A DNA stretch of 58,172 nt from Xanthomonas pisi DSM 18956 (GCF_001010415.1 NZ_JPLE01000037.1:1-58172), one strand, 5' to 3'; positions 19,238 to 30,147 are shown, counted from the stretch's first letter. Program-made: numbers and translations. The notes: generated from the sequence alone by a model not told the origin.

Positions 19238-19721
19238 GCCAGGTCTCGAAAGGTCGACGTGCTATCGCTGGTTATCGGCGCGCAGGCGGGGCGCTTGAGC
19301 GGGCCGGACCTTATGGCGCACTCCACAGCATGCATCCAATCGCGTTGCCACGCCGCACGAGAGCACCAACGTGTCGGCATGAACAAGTTATGCAGATGAC
19401 GACGAACGCAGCTGCACTCTCCCGCATTCGGTGCATCGCGGCACTCATGCACCGATACGGGGATGTCATCGCACTGCAATGCATCGCTTATGCCCGCAGA
19501 CACGCGCCACTGTGCGTAAAGGAATGTGGCTGTCGCAGAAAAGTCAGCACATGTTCACGCATATTTTATTTGTACGGGGTGTAGATTCGTCACCAAGGAC
19601 GACGTGGAGTACGCGCGTCGTCCGCGCTCCTCATTCGTAGCATGTCGTCTGGCCACTTCGGCAGGCGATGGTTTTCGCTTCGCCGTTTTCCGTCTCCACC
19701 CACTTTACGACGGACGTTTAG
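19238..19721. other. Divergent promoter region between diguanylate cyclase and glgA
   Basis: About 480 bases separating two divergently transcribed units. No gene is convincing. The stretch 19555-19580 is notably AT-rich for this genome (ATATTTTATTTGTAC) and could hold a -10 region for the glgA operon; no matching -35 could be assigned with confidence. No clear operator palindrome was found. Confidence 0.45.
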
Positions 19722-21305
19722 ATGGTTGCCACGATGCCGCTTCACGCCAGCACTGCACGCCTAGAGCGCAGCACGATGATCCCCACGCTGAAGAAGAGCG
19801 GGCGTCCGCGTGATGCGCGCGGGCGGTTCATCCGCCATCACGAGCGCTTGCCGGTGTCGCTGGCCGATACGCGCGGTGCCTTGTTCGTGGTCTCGGAGAT
19901 GGCCGACTTCATCAAGGCTGGCGGTCTGGGCGATGTCGCGGCAGCGCTGCCGCGCGCGCTGCGCCATCGCTACGACGTGCGCGTGTTGATCCCCGGCTAC
20001 CGTGCCGTGCTCGAGCGTGCCGGCAAGGTGGAGATCGTGGGCCGCGTGCTGGCGCATGCCGCGCTGCCGGCCTGCGACATCGGCCGCATCGTGCAGTCCG
20101 ATGGGCTGCCGATCTACATCCTGCTGTCCAGGGAACTGTTCGAACGCGATGGCTCGCCGTATGTGAGCACCAGCGGTTCGGAGTTCGAAGACAACGCGAT
20201 CCGTTTCGCCACCTTGTCGCATGCCGCCGCGCAGATCGCCGCCGGTCATGCCGGCCTGGGCTGGAAGCCGCGCCTGCTGCATCTCAACGACTGGCCGTGC
20301 GCGCTGGCGGCGGCGTATGTGCGTTGGTCCGGCGGCAGCACCCCATGCCTGCTCACCATCCATAACCTGGCCTACCAGGGCCTAGTGCCGTATTCGATGG
20401 CGTCTGCGCTAGGCATCCCGGCCGAGCGTGTGGCCGAACTGGAGTTCTACGGGCAGATGTCGTTCCTGCGTGGCGGCATCGTCAACGCCGACCACGTCAA
20501 CACCGTCAGCGTCAGCTATGCCAAGCAGATCACCGGCCCGGCACAGGGCTGCGGGCTGGACCGGCTGCTGGCCGGCCGCGCCGCCAAGGGCGCGCTGACC
20601 GGCATCGTCAACGGCATCGACGCCAGCTGGGACCCGCGCACCGACGAGTATCTGGACACGCATTTCAGCGTGAACCAGTGGCAGGGCCGGCAGGTCAATG
20701 CCGCCCAGGTGCGCAAGGCGCTGGGGCTGCGCGACAGCGCCGGGCCGCTGTTTGCGGTGGTGTCGCGGCTGGTGCACCAGAAGGGCCTGGACCTGATCTG
20801 CGAGGTTGCCCCGCAGATCGTGGCGGCCGGTGGCCAGATCGCGGTGATCGGCGGTGGCGAGCCGGAGATCGAGCAACAGGTCGCCGAGCTGACCCGCCGC
20901 TACCCCGGCCAGGTCGGTGCCTTCATCGGTTTTGAAGAGGGTCTGGCGCGGCGCATGTTCGCCGGTGCCGACTTCTTGCTGATGCCCTCGCGCTTCGAGC
21001 CGTGCGGCCTGAGCCAGATGTACGCGCAGCGCTTCGGATGCCTGCCGATCGCGCATGCCACCGGCGGGCTGATCGATACGGTGGACGACGGCGTCACCGG
21101 TTTCCTGTTTCAGCATGCCAGCGTGGAGGCCTTGCGCCGCTGCCTGGAACGCGCGTTCCGCACCTTCCGCTTGCCCAGCCTGCTGTCGGCCATGCGCCGC
21201 GCGGCCATGCTGCGGCCCAGCGGCTGGGATGTGGCAGGCAAGAAGTATCTGTCCCTGTATGAGCACACCGCTGCAACCGCACCTGCGCTTGCGACGGTGT
21301 CATGA
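19722..21305 (+). CDS. glgA: Glycogen synthase GlgA
   Basis: A GT5-family glucosyltransferase of up to 527 aa that elongates alpha-1,4-glucan from ADP-glucose. The N-terminal substrate-binding motif KAGGLGDV begins at Lys65. The catalytic C-terminal part has [11 protein letters not shown] and the acceptor/donor motif [17 protein letters not shown], then [17 protein letters not shown]. The N-terminus is uncertain: ATGs at 19722, 19734 and 19776 precede the conserved region at about residue 52, and none has a strong ribosome-binding site. It is the first gene of the operon, and its TGA overlaps the glgB ATG (ATGA at 21302-21305). No glgC is present here, so ADP-glucose must come from a gene elsewhere. 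Confidence 0.94.
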   Translation: MVATMPLHASTARLERSTMIPTLKKSGRPRDARGRFIRHHERLPVSLADTRGALFVVSEMADFIKAGGLGDVAAALPRALRHRYDVRVLIPGYRAVLERAGKVEIVGRVLAHAALPACDIGRIVQSDGLPIYILLSRELFERDGSPYVSTSGSEFEDNAIRFATLSHAAAQIAAGHAGLGWKPRLLHLNDWPCALAAAYVRWSGGSTPCLLTIHNLAYQGLVPYSMASALGIPAERVAELEFYGQMSFLRGGIVNADHVNTVSVSYAKQITGPAQGCGLDRLLAGRAAKGALTGIVNGIDASWDPRTDEYLDTHFSVNQWQGRQVNAAQVRKALGLRDSAGPLFAVVSRLVHQKGLDLICEVAPQIVAAGGQIAVIGGGEPEIEQQVAELTRRYPGQVGAFIGFEEGLARRMFAGADFLLMPSRFEPCGLSQMYAQRFGCLPIAHATGGLIDTVDDGVTGFLFQHASVEALRRCLERAFRTFRLPSLLSAMRRAAMLRPSGWDVAGKKYLSLYEHTAATAPALATVS

Positions 21306-23536
21306 GCGAACGGTTGGGCGTGCAAGGGCAGGCAACGGAAGGCGAAGGTGTGATCACGGAAGAAGTCTCTGATAGCGCGCCTGCCCTGCAGGCGCTGGCC
21401 GATGCAGCACCCACCGATGCATTCGCGGTGCTGGGCCCGCACCTGCAGGCCGATGGCCGCCGCCGCGTCCGGGTCCTGGCGCCCGGTGCCGAGGCGATGG
21501 GCCTGGTCGATCCACGCGGCAAGTTGCTGGCGCGCATGCAGGTCGGCGCGGCCGATGGCGTGTTCGAAGGCGAGCTGGCAGTCGGTGGCCCTTACCGGCT
21601 GCGCATCGTCTGGCCGGACGTGGTGCAGGAGATCGAAGACCCGTACGCGTTCGCCCCGACCCTGGACGAATCGTTGCTGCTGCAGATCGCCGCTGGCGAC
21701 GGGCAGGCATTGCGTAGCGCATTGGGCGCGCAGCATCTGCGCTGCGGCGACGTGCCGGGCGTGCGCTTTGCGGTGTGGGCGCCGCATGCGCAGCGGGTGG
21801 CGGTGGTCGGCGATTTCAATGGCTGGGACGCGCGACGGCATCCGATGCGGCAACCCATCGGCGGCGTCTGGGAGCTGTTCCTGCCGCGCGTGGAAGCCGG
21901 CGCCCGCTACAAGTACGCCATCACTGCCGCCGATGGCCGCGTGCTGCTCAAGGCCGACCCGGTCGCGCGCCAGAGCGAGCTGCCGCCGGCCACCGCCTCG
22001 GTGGTGCCCGGTGGGGCGGCGTTTGCGTGGACCGATGCCGAATGGATGGCCAGGCGTGCGGTGCAGGCGCCGTCGGCGCCGCTGTCCATCTACGAAGTGC
22101 ATGCCGCCTCGTGGCGTCGCGATGGGCGCGACCAGCCGCTGGACTGGCCCAGCCTGGCCCGTGAGCTGATCCCGTACGTCCAGCAGCTGGGCTTCACCCA
22201 TATCGAGTTGCTGCCGATCACAGAACACCCCTTCGGTGGTTCGTGGGGCTACCAGCCGCTGGGCCTGTACGCGCCCACCGCGCGCCACGGCAGCCCGGGC
22301 GGCTTTGCGCACTTCGTCGACGCCTGCCATCGCGCCGGCATCGGCGTGATCCTGGACTGGGTCAGCGCGCACTTCCCAAGCGACGCCCATGGCCTGGCGC
22401 AATTCGACGGTGCCGCGCTGTACGAGCATGCCGACCCGCGCGAAGGCATGCACCGCGACTGGAACACGCTGATCTACAACTACGGCCGGCCCGAAGTGAC
22501 CGCGTTCCTGCAAGGCAGCGCGCTGGAATGGATCGACCATTACCACCTCGATGGCCTGCGCGTGGATGCGGTGGCCTCGATGCTGTACCGCGACTACGGC
22601 CGCGCCGAAGGCGAGTGGGTCCCCAATGCGCACGGCGGCCGCGAGAATCTGGAGGCCGTCGCCTTCCTGCGCCAGCTCAACAGCGAGATCGCCACACGGT
22701 TTCCCGGTGTGCTGACCATCGCCGAGGAGTCCACCGCCTGGCCGGGCGTGACCGCGCCGATCAGCGAGGGCGGGCTGGGCTTCACCCATAAATGGAACAT
22801 GGGCTGGATGCACGACACGCTGAGCTACATGCAGCGCGATCCGGCCGAGCGTGCGCAGCACCACAGCCAGCTCACCTTCGGCCTGGTGTACGCGTTCTCC
22901 GAGCGTTTCGTCTTGCCGCTCTCGCACGACGAGGTGGTGCATGGCACCGGCGGCCTGCTCGGGCAGATGCCGGGCGACGACTGGCGCCGCTTCGCCAACC
23001 TGCGCGCGTACCTGGCGCTGATGTGGGCGCATCCGGGCGACAAACTGCTGTTCATGGGCGCCGAATTCGGCCAGTGGGCCGACTGGAATCACGATCGGTC
23101 GCTGGACTGGCATCTGCTCGACGGCGCGCCGCATCGCGGCGTGCAGCAACTGGTGAGCGATCTCAACGCCACCTTGCGCCGCGTGCCGGCGCTGTACCGC
23201 GGCACGCATCGTGCCGAGGGGTTCGACTGGAGCGTGGCCGACGACGCACGCAACAGCGTGCTCGCCTTCATCCGTCACGACCCCGAAGGCGCCGCGCCGC
23301 CGTTGCTGGCGGTGAGCAACCTCACCCCGCAACCGCTGCACGACTACCGCGTGGGAGTGCCGCGTGCCGGCATCTGGCGCGAAATCCTCAACACCGACAG
23401 TGCCCACTACGGCGGCAGCAACCTCGGCAACAGCGGTCGTCTTGCGACCGAGCCGATGGGCATGCATGGGCATACGCAACGTCTGCGCCTGACCCTGCCG
23501 CCGCTGGCCACGATCTACCTGCAAGCGGAGACATAA
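21302..23536 (+). CDS. glgB: 1,4-alpha-glucan branching enzyme GlgB
   Basis: A 744-aa GH13 branching enzyme that makes alpha-1,6 branches in glycogen. Two beta-sandwich modules (about 38-130 and 150-245, the second with [20 protein letters not shown]) precede the barrel. Catalytic residues by motif are Asp422 ([11 protein letters not shown]), Glu475 (LTIAEEST) and the stabiliser Asp543 (LSHDEVVHG). [12 protein letters not shown] and MGAEFGQW are typical of GlgB. The start overlaps the glgA stop by ATGA, and treZ begins 2 nt after its TAA, so translation is probably coupled through all three genes. Confidence 0.96.
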   Translation: MSERLGVQGQATEGEGVITEEVSDSAPALQALADAAPTDAFAVLGPHLQADGRRRVRVLAPGAEAMGLVDPRGKLLARMQVGAADGVFEGELAVGGPYRLRIVWPDVVQEIEDPYAFAPTLDESLLLQIAAGDGQALRSALGAQHLRCGDVPGVRFAVWAPHAQRVAVVGDFNGWDARRHPMRQPIGGVWELFLPRVEAGARYKYAITAADGRVLLKADPVARQSELPPATASVVPGGAAFAWTDAEWMARRAVQAPSAPLSIYEVHAASWRRDGRDQPLDWPSLARELIPYVQQLGFTHIELLPITEHPFGGSWGYQPLGLYAPTARHGSPGGFAHFVDACHRAGIGVILDWVSAHFPSDAHGLAQFDGAALYEHADPREGMHRDWNTLIYNYGRPEVTAFLQGSALEWIDHYHLDGLRVDAVASMLYRDYGRAEGEWVPNAHGGRENLEAVAFLRQLNSEIATRFPGVLTIAEESTAWPGVTAPISEGGLGFTHKWNMGWMHDTLSYMQRDPAERAQHHSQLTFGLVYAFSERFVLPLSHDEVVHGTGGLLGQMPGDDWRRFANLRAYLALMWAHPGDKLLFMGAEFGQWADWNHDRSLDWHLLDGAPHRGVQQLVSDLNATLRRVPALYRGTHRAEGFDWSVADDARNSVLAFIRHDPEGAAPPLLAVSNLTPQPLHDYRVGVPRAGIWREILNTDSAHYGGSNLGNSGRLATEPMGMHGHTQRLRLTLPPLATIYLQAET

Positions 23537-23538
23537 CG

Positions 23539-25296
23539 ATGAACCAGCGCAACGACATCATCCCGGCCTGGGGCGCCTGGCCAGCGGGTGAGGGACAGGT
23601 GCGCTTCGCGCTCTGGGCACCGGACGCAACGCGCGTGGAGGTGGTCTTGGACGATGGCACGCGCAGCGCGCTGCAGGCCGGGCAGGACGGATTCTTCGCC
23701 GCCACGCTGGCCTGCGCGACAACCGCGCGCTATCGCTACAGCATCGATGGCGGCGAGCCGGTGCCGGACCCGGCCTCGCGCTGGCAGCCCGACGGCGTGC
23801 ACGGCCCCAGCGCGGTACAGCCAACCGATGGGTATGCCTGGCAACACACCCGGTGGCAGGGGCGGCCGTGGGACGAAGCGGTGATCTATGAGCTGCACGT
23901 GGGCACCTGCGGCGGCTACGCCGGCGTGCAGGCGCAGTTGCCGCAACTGGCGGCGATGGGCATCACCGCCATCGAGCTGATGCCGCTGAGCGCGTTTCCC
24001 GGTGCGCATAACTGGGGCTACGACGGCGTGCTGCCGTATGCGCCGGCCGATGCCTATGGCACCCCGGACCAATTGAAGGCCCTGATCGACGCAGCGCACG
24101 GGCACGGCCTGATGGTGTTGCTGGATGTGGTCTACAACCACTTCGGCCCGGACGGCAATTACCTGCACAGCTACGCCGGCCCGTTCTTCAACGACGACAA
24201 GCCCACCCCGTGGGGCGCGGCGATCGATTTCCGCAAGGCGCCGGTGCAGCGTTACTTTCTCGACAACGCATTGATGTGGCTGCACGAATACCGCTTCGAC
24301 GGGCTGCGCCTGGATGCGGTACACGCGATCACCCCGAACGCGTTCCTGGATACCTTGCGCGAGACGATCGAGACCAGCTTGCCGGCGGGTCGGCATGTGC
24401 ATCTAGTGCTGGAAAACGAGGCCAACCAAGCCTCGCAACTGCAACGTGGCTATACCGCGCAGTGGGATGACGACTTCCATAACGCCTTGCACGTGCTGCT
24501 GACCGGCGAAGAAGAAGGCTACTACGCCGCGTTTGCCGACAAGCCCACCGACCACCTGGCGCGCGTGCTCGGCGAAGGCTTTGCCTATCAGGGCGAGCCG
24601 GACCCGCGCGGCCATGTGCGTGGCGAGCCCAGTGGCGGGCTGCCGCCGCACAAGTTCGTGGTGTTTGCGCAGAACCACGACCAGATCGGCAATCGCGCGC
24701 GTGGCGAGCGGCTGACCGTGCTGGTCTCGCCGCAGCGGCTGCGCGCAGCGCTGGCGTTGACCGCGTTGACGCCGATGATCCCGTTGTTCTTCATGGGCGA
24801 GCCTTGGGGCGCCAAGCAACCGTTCCTGTTCTTCACCGACTTCGGCCCGCCGCTGGATGACGCAGTGCGCGAAGGTCGCCGTCGCGAGTTTGCGCACTTT
24901 GCCGCCTTCGCCGACGCAGCGCAGCGCGCCACCATCCCCGACCCCAACAGCCACGCCACCTTCGCCGCCTCGCAGTCGCCGATCGACGATGCCGCGCACG
25001 GCGACGGCGCGCAGTGGGCAGCGTGGTTCACCGCGCTGCTGGGCGTGCGTCGGCAGTGGTTGGTGCCCGGCCTTGCCGGGGCGCGCGCGGTACGCGCCAG
25101 CGTGCTGGCCGAGGGCGCACTGACCGCCACCTGGGAACTGCCGGACGGCCTGTGGCACATCGCGTTCAATGTCGGCAGCGCGGCCGTTCCGCTGCCGCCG
25201 TTGCGTGGGCGCGTGGCATTTGCCGAGAACGTCGAGGCGTCGGCGCAGCGGTTGCCGGTCGACAGTTTCATCGCCTGGCATGAGGACCGCACATGA
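23539..25296 (+). CDS. treZ: Maltooligosyltrehalose trehalohydrolase TreZ
   Basis: A 585-aa GH13 enzyme that hydrolyses the alpha-1,4 bond next to the terminal trehalosyl unit made by TreY, releasing free trehalose. The N-terminal CBM48-like domain contains VRFALWAPDATRVEVVL. Catalytic residues by motif are Asp259 (FDGLRLDAVH), Glu292 (LVLENEAN) and Asp381 (FAQNHDQIGN). The barrel starts with AVIYELHVGT. The frame is open far upstream inside glgB, but MNQRNDII at 23539, two bases after the glgB stop, starts the recognisable protein. Its stop overlaps malQ (ATGA at 25293-25296). Confidence 0.94.
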   Translation: MNQRNDIIPAWGAWPAGEGQVRFALWAPDATRVEVVLDDGTRSALQAGQDGFFAATLACATTARYRYSIDGGEPVPDPASRWQPDGVHGPSAVQPTDGYAWQHTRWQGRPWDEAVIYELHVGTCGGYAGVQAQLPQLAAMGITAIELMPLSAFPGAHNWGYDGVLPYAPADAYGTPDQLKALIDAAHGHGLMVLLDVVYNHFGPDGNYLHSYAGPFFNDDKPTPWGAAIDFRKAPVQRYFLDNALMWLHEYRFDGLRLDAVHAITPNAFLDTLRETIETSLPAGRHVHLVLENEANQASQLQRGYTAQWDDDFHNALHVLLTGEEEGYYAAFADKPTDHLARVLGEGFAYQGEPDPRGHVRGEPSGGLPPHKFVVFAQNHDQIGNRARGERLTVLVSPQRLRAALALTALTPMIPLFFMGEPWGAKQPFLFFTDFGPPLDDAVREGRRREFAHFAAFADAAQRATIPDPNSHATFAASQSPIDDAAHGDGAQWAAWFTALLGVRRQWLVPGLAGARAVRASVLAEGALTATWELPDGLWHIAFNVGSAAVPLPPLRGRVAFAENVEASAQRLPVDSFIAWHEDRT

Positions 25297-27224
25297 GCAC
25301 GAACACCCTGCACACCCTGGCCGCGGCAGCCGGGGTGATGGTGGAGTGGGTGGATGCCAGCGACCAGCCGCGGCAGGTATCCGAGCAGTCGGTGCAGGCC
25401 GTGCTGACCGCCCTCGAATTACCGTCGGCCACTGCCGCACAACGCGAAGACAGCCTGCGGCGCTGCCAGGCGCAGGCAGCCGAACCGGCAGCGTTGCTCA
25501 CCGTGCAGGTGGGCGCGCCGGTGCCGTTGCGCGTTGCCGCCAATGCCAGCGGCCGCTGGACCGATGACCGCGGCGCCAGCGAACAGGCGCATGCGGATGC
25601 GCAGGGGCAATTGCTCGCACCGCAGCGCTATGGCTACTGGACGCTGCAGATCGGTGCGCTGACCCAGCAGGTAGCGGTTGCGCCGCCACGCTGCTTCGGC
25701 GTGGCCGACGCCTGCGGGCAGCCGTCGCCGCGTGCCTGGGGCATGGCGTTGCAGGTGTATTCGGCCTGCAGCCTCGATGACGGCGGTATTGGCGATGCTG
25801 CCGGCGCTGTCGAGTGGCTGCGGCACGCGGCGCTGGCCGGCGCCGATGCGCTGGCATTGAGCCCGGTGCACGCCTCGCGACCGGTCACCGGCGGTTACAG
25901 CCCGTATTCGCCCAGCGACCGGCGCTTTTTCGATCCCCTGCATGCCGCACCGGTCCGCGTGCTGGGCGAGCTGGCGCTGGAGGCCATCGACGCAGTGGCA
26001 GGCCTGCGCCAGCGGTTCGATACGCTGCACACCAATACATTGATCGATTGGCCAGCCTCGGCGCAGGCCAAGTGGGACCTGTTGCGCCACCTGCAGACGC
26101 GCGTGACGCCGGACCATGCCGATCTGCTCGCCTTCCGCGCTGAAGGTGGCGCGGCGCTGGACGGGTTCGCACGGTTCGCCGCCACGGATTTTGGCGACAA
26201 CGATCCGCAGCTGCATGTGTTCACCCAATGGCTGGCGGCGCGCAGCTGGTCCGATGCGCAGCGCGAAGCGCACGAGCGCGGCATGAAGATCGGCTTGATC
26301 GCCGATCTGGCGGTCGGCTTCGACCCGAACGGCGCCGAAGCCGCTGCAGCAGCCGACACGGTGTTGCGTGGCCTGGTACTGGGCGCCCCGCCGGACGCCT
26401 TCAATGCCGATGGTCAGCATTGGGGCATCGGTGCGTATTCGCCCACCGCATTGCGACGTAGCGGGTTTGCGCCGTACATCGCGCTGCTGCGCGCGGTGCT
26501 GCGCGATCGCGGCGGTATCCGCATCGATCACATTCTTGGCCTGCTGCGGTTGTGGGTGGTGCCCGACGGCGCCAGCTCCAACGAAGGCGCCTATCTGGCG
26601 TACCCGTTGCACGACCTGCTCAATCTGCTGGCGCTGGAATCGTGGCGTCACCGCGCCATTGTCATTGGCGAAGATCTGGGCGTGGTGCCGCCGGGCATCC
26701 GCGAAGAACTCTCGCGCCGCGGGGTGATGGGCATCGATGTGCTGATGTTCACCCGCGACGACGACGGCGCCTTCGTGTCGCCGGCGTCATGGCGGCCGGA
26801 TGCGGTGGCCACCACCACCACGCACGACCTGCCGACCCTGACCGGCTGGCGCGAAGGCCGCGATATCGACTGGCGACGCAAGCTTGCGTTGATCAAACCT
26901 GCGCAAGCCAGCGACGACGCAAACGACCGTACCAGGGATGTCGCGCGGCTGGATGCGGCGGTGGAGCACGCCGGGCTGTCCAGCGACGATGCGCTGCTGG
27001 GTACGCTGCGTTTTACTGCCAGCAGCGTGTCGCCGCTGGCCCTGCTGCCGGTGGAAGACGCACTGGCGCTGGACGAACAACCCAATCTGCCGGGCACCGT
27101 CGAAGTCCATCCCAACTGGCGTCGACGCCTGCCCGATCCCTTGCCGCATGCGCGCCTGACCACGGCGCTGCAGGGCTTTGCCGAGGCGCGTCGCGTCGCG
27201 GCCGTTTCGGAACCACAGTCATGA
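25293..27224 (+). CDS. malQ: 4-alpha-glucanotransferase MalQ (amylomaltase)
   Basis: A 643-aa GH77 enzyme that transfers maltooligosaccharide segments between chains and releases glucose. An N-terminal region of about 140 residues precedes the barrel, making it a long-form MalQ. The barrel opens with GMALQVYSACSLDDGGIGD. Catalytic residues by motif are Asp412 (GIRIDHILGL), Glu460 (VIGEDLGVVP) and Asp512 (TTHDLPTL). In this operon it probably remodels linear glucans from GlgX or TreZ action. It overlaps treZ at its start and treY at its end, each by the 4-base ATGA arrangement. Confidence 0.94.
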   Translation: MSTNTLHTLAAAAGVMVEWVDASDQPRQVSEQSVQAVLTALELPSATAAQREDSLRRCQAQAAEPAALLTVQVGAPVPLRVAANASGRWTDDRGASEQAHADAQGQLLAPQRYGYWTLQIGALTQQVAVAPPRCFGVADACGQPSPRAWGMALQVYSACSLDDGGIGDAAGAVEWLRHAALAGADALALSPVHASRPVTGGYSPYSPSDRRFFDPLHAAPVRVLGELALEAIDAVAGLRQRFDTLHTNTLIDWPASAQAKWDLLRHLQTRVTPDHADLLAFRAEGGAALDGFARFAATDFGDNDPQLHVFTQWLAARSWSDAQREAHERGMKIGLIADLAVGFDPNGAEAAAAADTVLRGLVLGAPPDAFNADGQHWGIGAYSPTALRRSGFAPYIALLRAVLRDRGGIRIDHILGLLRLWVVPDGASSNEGAYLAYPLHDLLNLLALESWRHRAIVIGEDLGVVPPGIREELSRRGVMGIDVLMFTRDDDGAFVSPASWRPDAVATTTTHDLPTLTGWREGRDIDWRRKLALIKPAQASDDANDRTRDVARLDAAVEHAGLSSDDALLGTLRFTASSVSPLALLPVEDALALDEQPNLPGTVEVHPNWRRRLPDPLPHARLTTALQGFAEARRVAAVSEPQS

Positions 27225-29824
27225 TCGATCTTCGCGCCACCGCCCGCCTGCAGTTGCATGCCGGCTTCACCCTGCACGATGCGCGCGCGCAGGTGCCGTA
27301 CTACGCCGGCCTTGGCATCAGCCATCTGTATCTGTCGCCGATCGGCACCGCGGTGCCGGGCTCCACGCACGGCTACGACAACATCGATCCCAGCGTGGTC
27401 AACCCCGAACTCGGCGGCGAAGACGCATTGGTCGCGCTGTCGCAGGCCGCGCGCGAACACGGCATGGGCCTGATCGCCGACATCGTGCCCAACCACATGG
27501 CCACCCACGCGCAAAACGCCTGGTGGTGGGACGTGTTGCGTAACGGCCGCAGCGCCAAGCATGCCGACTGGTTCGACATCGATTGGCGCGCGCCCGGCCG
27601 CGATGGAAAGTTGTGGCTGGCCGTGCTGGACCGCCCGTACGCCACCGCGCTGGCCGAAGGCCTGATCACGCTGGTGATCGAAGACGACGGCAATGCCGCA
27701 CTGGCGCATTACGACCAACGCTATCCGATCCGCCCGCAGACGCTGGACATCCCGGAAGCATCCGCACGGGCGCAGTGGCTGCGCGACTACAACGACGGCG
27801 CCAAGCGTGGCGATGGCCGCCTGCACAAGTTGATCGAACGCCAGCCGTATCGGTTGAACTGGTGGCGGGTGGGCAACGACATGCTCAACTACCGTCGCTT
27901 CTTCGACATCACCTCGCTGGTGGCCTTGCGGGTGGAATTGCCGGCGGTGTTCGATGCCGTGCACGCGTTGCCGCTGCGGCTGGTAGCCGAAGGGCATCTG
28001 GACGGCCTGCGCATCGACCATGTGGACGGGCTCACCGACCCCACCGGCTATGTGCGCAAGCTGCGCAGCCGGCTGGATGCGGCCGGGCGCACGCGCGGCC
28101 TCAAGCCCGGCACGCTGGGCCTGTATCTGGAAAAGATCCTCGCCCCCGGCGAGCACCTGCCGGCCGACTGGCCCTGCGATGGCACCACCGGTTACGACTT
28201 CATGGACCAGGTCGGCGGCGTGCTGCACGACGCGGCCGGCTTCAAGCCGCTGGCGCGTGCCTGGCAGCGCGTGAGCGGACGCAGTGGCGACTTCGCGCAG
28301 GAAGAACGCGTGGCCCGCGACGAAATCCTGCGCGGTCCGCTGCAGACCGAATTCAATCGCGCGGTGGGCGCGTTGTCGGCATTGGCGCACCTGGACCCGC
28401 CCACGCGCGAGTTCAGCCCGCAGATGCTGGCACGCGGCCTGTGCGTGCTGCTGCGCTGGTTCCCGGTGTACCGGACCTATGCCGGCGCCCAGGGCATCGC
28501 CGGCAGCGAGGCAGAGCGCCTGCGCGCCACTGCCGCGCGCGCGCGCGACGGCATGCCCGAAGCGATCGTGGCGGCTGTGGACGCCATCGAGCGCTGGCTG
28601 CTGGACGATGCCGGCGCCGACCGCGCGCAGATCGCCTTGCGCCGCATCCTGCGTCGTCGGGTGGAGCAGCTGTCCGCACCGCTCAATGCCAAGGCCGTGG
28701 AAGACACCGCGTTCTACCGGCATGGCGTGCTGTTGTCGCGCAACGAGGTCGGCAGCCATCCGACCCACTTCGCCAACGAGGCAGCCGACTTCCACGCGCA
28801 GAATCAAGAACGCGCCAGGCACTCTCCGCGCGCGCTGCTGGCCACCGCCACCCACGATCACAAGCGCGGCGAAGACCTGCGCATGCGGCTGGCGGTGCTG
28901 TCCGAGCAGCCGAAGTGGTGGGTCGAGCAGAGCATCCAGTTCGACGCCCTGGCCGAGGCGCTGGACTCGCCGGCGCTGGCCGGTGGCGACCAGCAGATGC
29001 TGTGGCAGACGCTGGTGGCGGCCTGGCCCATTGGAGTGGGCGCCGATCAGGCCGAGCCGCTTGCTGCCTATGCCGAGCGCGTGGCGCAGTGGCTGCTCAA
29101 GGCGGTACGCGAAGCCAAGTTGCATACCAGCTGGACCGATGGCTCTGCCGACTACGAACAGGCCGTGCAGGCCACCGTGGAGCAGGTGCTGACCAGCCGC
29201 GCCGGGTTGCCGCTGCGCCGGGCGCTGCTACGTGCCAGCACCCATATCGCGGCGGCCGGTGCGCGCAATGCGCTGGTGCAAACCACCTTGCGCCTGACCG
29301 TGCCCGGCGTGCCCGACCTGTATCAGGGCACCGAGGGCTGGGACCTGTCGCTGGTGGACCCGGACAACCGCCGCCCGGTCGATTACGCGCAGCGTCAGCG
29401 TTGGCTGGAGCAGGCACGCGACTTCAACAGCTTGCTGCGCAGCTGGCGCGATGGCGCGGTCAAGGCGCGTCTGACCGCGTTACTGCTGCAGCTGCGCGGC
29501 GAACATCCGGCGCTGTTTGCGAAGGGCGATTACCAGCCCTTGAGCGTTGCGGCCGGCGGCGATGCGCAGGTGCTGGCATTCCGTCGTCAGTACCGCAGCC
29601 AGTCGTTGGTGGTGGCCGTCACCCGGCTGGGCGCAGGCGCCCACAGCGAAGGCGATCTGCCGTTGCTGGTGCCGCCGGCCAGCTGGGGTCAGGCGTCGTT
29701 GGCATTGCCGGAAGCCACATACCGTAATGTGCTCGACGGCAGCACGCTGCAGCCGCAGCGCGGCCGCGTGGCGATGTCCACGGTCTTTGCACGTGCGCCG
29801 GTGGCAGTGTTGTTGACCCCGTAA
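27221..29824 (+). CDS. treY: Maltooligosyltrehalose synthase TreY
   Basis: An 867-aa GH13 enzyme that turns the reducing-end alpha-1,4 linkage of a maltooligosaccharide into alpha-1,1, giving maltooligosyltrehalose for TreZ. The N-terminus ATARLQLHAGFTLHDARAQV and the motif STHGYDNIDPSVVNPELGG are diagnostic. Catalytic residues by motif are Asp266 (GLRIDHVDGL), Glu304 (LYLEKIL) and Asp546 (THDHKRGEDLR). The VPGVPDLYQGTE motif is near the C-terminal part. The frame is open upstream inside malQ, but MIDLRATARL at 27221 overlaps the malQ stop (ATGA). It is the longest gene of the operon. Confidence 0.95.
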   Translation: MIDLRATARLQLHAGFTLHDARAQVPYYAGLGISHLYLSPIGTAVPGSTHGYDNIDPSVVNPELGGEDALVALSQAAREHGMGLIADIVPNHMATHAQNAWWWDVLRNGRSAKHADWFDIDWRAPGRDGKLWLAVLDRPYATALAEGLITLVIEDDGNAALAHYDQRYPIRPQTLDIPEASARAQWLRDYNDGAKRGDGRLHKLIERQPYRLNWWRVGNDMLNYRRFFDITSLVALRVELPAVFDAVHALPLRLVAEGHLDGLRIDHVDGLTDPTGYVRKLRSRLDAAGRTRGLKPGTLGLYLEKILAPGEHLPADWPCDGTTGYDFMDQVGGVLHDAAGFKPLARAWQRVSGRSGDFAQEERVARDEILRGPLQTEFNRAVGALSALAHLDPPTREFSPQMLARGLCVLLRWFPVYRTYAGAQGIAGSEAERLRATAARARDGMPEAIVAAVDAIERWLLDDAGADRAQIALRRILRRRVEQLSAPLNAKAVEDTAFYRHGVLLSRNEVGSHPTHFANEAADFHAQNQERARHSPRALLATATHDHKRGEDLRMRLAVLSEQPKWWVEQSIQFDALAEALDSPALAGGDQQMLWQTLVAAWPIGVGADQAEPLAAYAERVAQWLLKAVREAKLHTSWTDGSADYEQAVQATVEQVLTSRAGLPLRRALLRASTHIAAAGARNALVQTTLRLTVPGVPDLYQGTEGWDLSLVDPDNRRPVDYAQRQRWLEQARDFNSLLRSWRDGAVKARLTALLLQLRGEHPALFAKGDYQPLSVAAGGDAQVLAFRRQYRSQSLVVAVTRLGAGAHSEGDLPLLVPPASWGQASLALPEATYRNVLDGSTLQPQRGRVAMSTVFARAPVAVLLTP

Positions 29825-29848
29825 ACGACCCCGAGGCAAATGTAGGCA

Positions 29849-30034
29849 ATGAATGACATGGAACGGCAAGCGCGGCTTCGCCAGTTGGCACAGGAGATCT
29901 GGGAAGCCGAAGGCCGCCCGGACGGGCATGCGGACCGCCACTGGGCCATGGCCGAGCGGCTGGTGGATGCCGAAGAACGCGCGGCCGAGCAGGCCGCCGA
30001 GCATGCGGCCACGCCGATCACTGCGCGCCAGTAA
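29849..30034 (+). CDS. DUF2934 small protein
   Basis: A 61-aa acidic protein with the DUF2934 signature: a short helix RLRQLAQEIWEAEGRPDGHADRHW (seen as RQLAQEIWEAEGRP then GHADRHW), followed by an Ala/Glu-rich helix. The function is unknown; the family is found in many proteobacteria as short stand-alone proteins or tails. It lies 24 nt after treY and 113 nt before glgX on the same strand, so it is part of the glycogen/trehalose transcript. No catalytic residues or membrane segment are apparent; a regulatory or chaperone-like role in the pathway is only a guess. Confidence 0.82.
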   Translation: MNDMERQARLRQLAQEIWEAEGRPDGHADRHWAMAERLVDAEERAAEQAAEHAATPITARQ

Positions 30035-30135
30035 CACCGTCTCTGCCACCTTGCATGGGCCGTGCCGTGCGCCCGTGCAAGCGTGCACGGCCCGGTGCAG
30101 CCGCAAACCGCGCACTGTCTTGAGTTCACCGTTCT

Positions 30136-30141
30136 AAGGAG
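30136..30141 (+). promoter_or_regulatory. Strong ribosome-binding site of glgX
   Basis: AAGGAG ends six bases before the glgX ATG at 30148. It fixes the glgX start and contrasts with the upstream genes, most of which rely on stop/start overlap, so glgX can be translated independently. Confidence 0.75.
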
Positions 30142-30147
30142 TCACCG

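Noticed and set aside
21110..23524. Open frame of about 800 codons antisense to glgB
   Set aside because: It is a shadow of the high-GC glgB codons; the translation is Arg/His/Gln-rich and low-complexity, and glgB has full catalytic motifs.
26648..29125. Open frame of about 825 codons antisense to malQ/treY
   Set aside because: Same cause: antisense of well-identified enzymes, with no recognisable domain or start signal.
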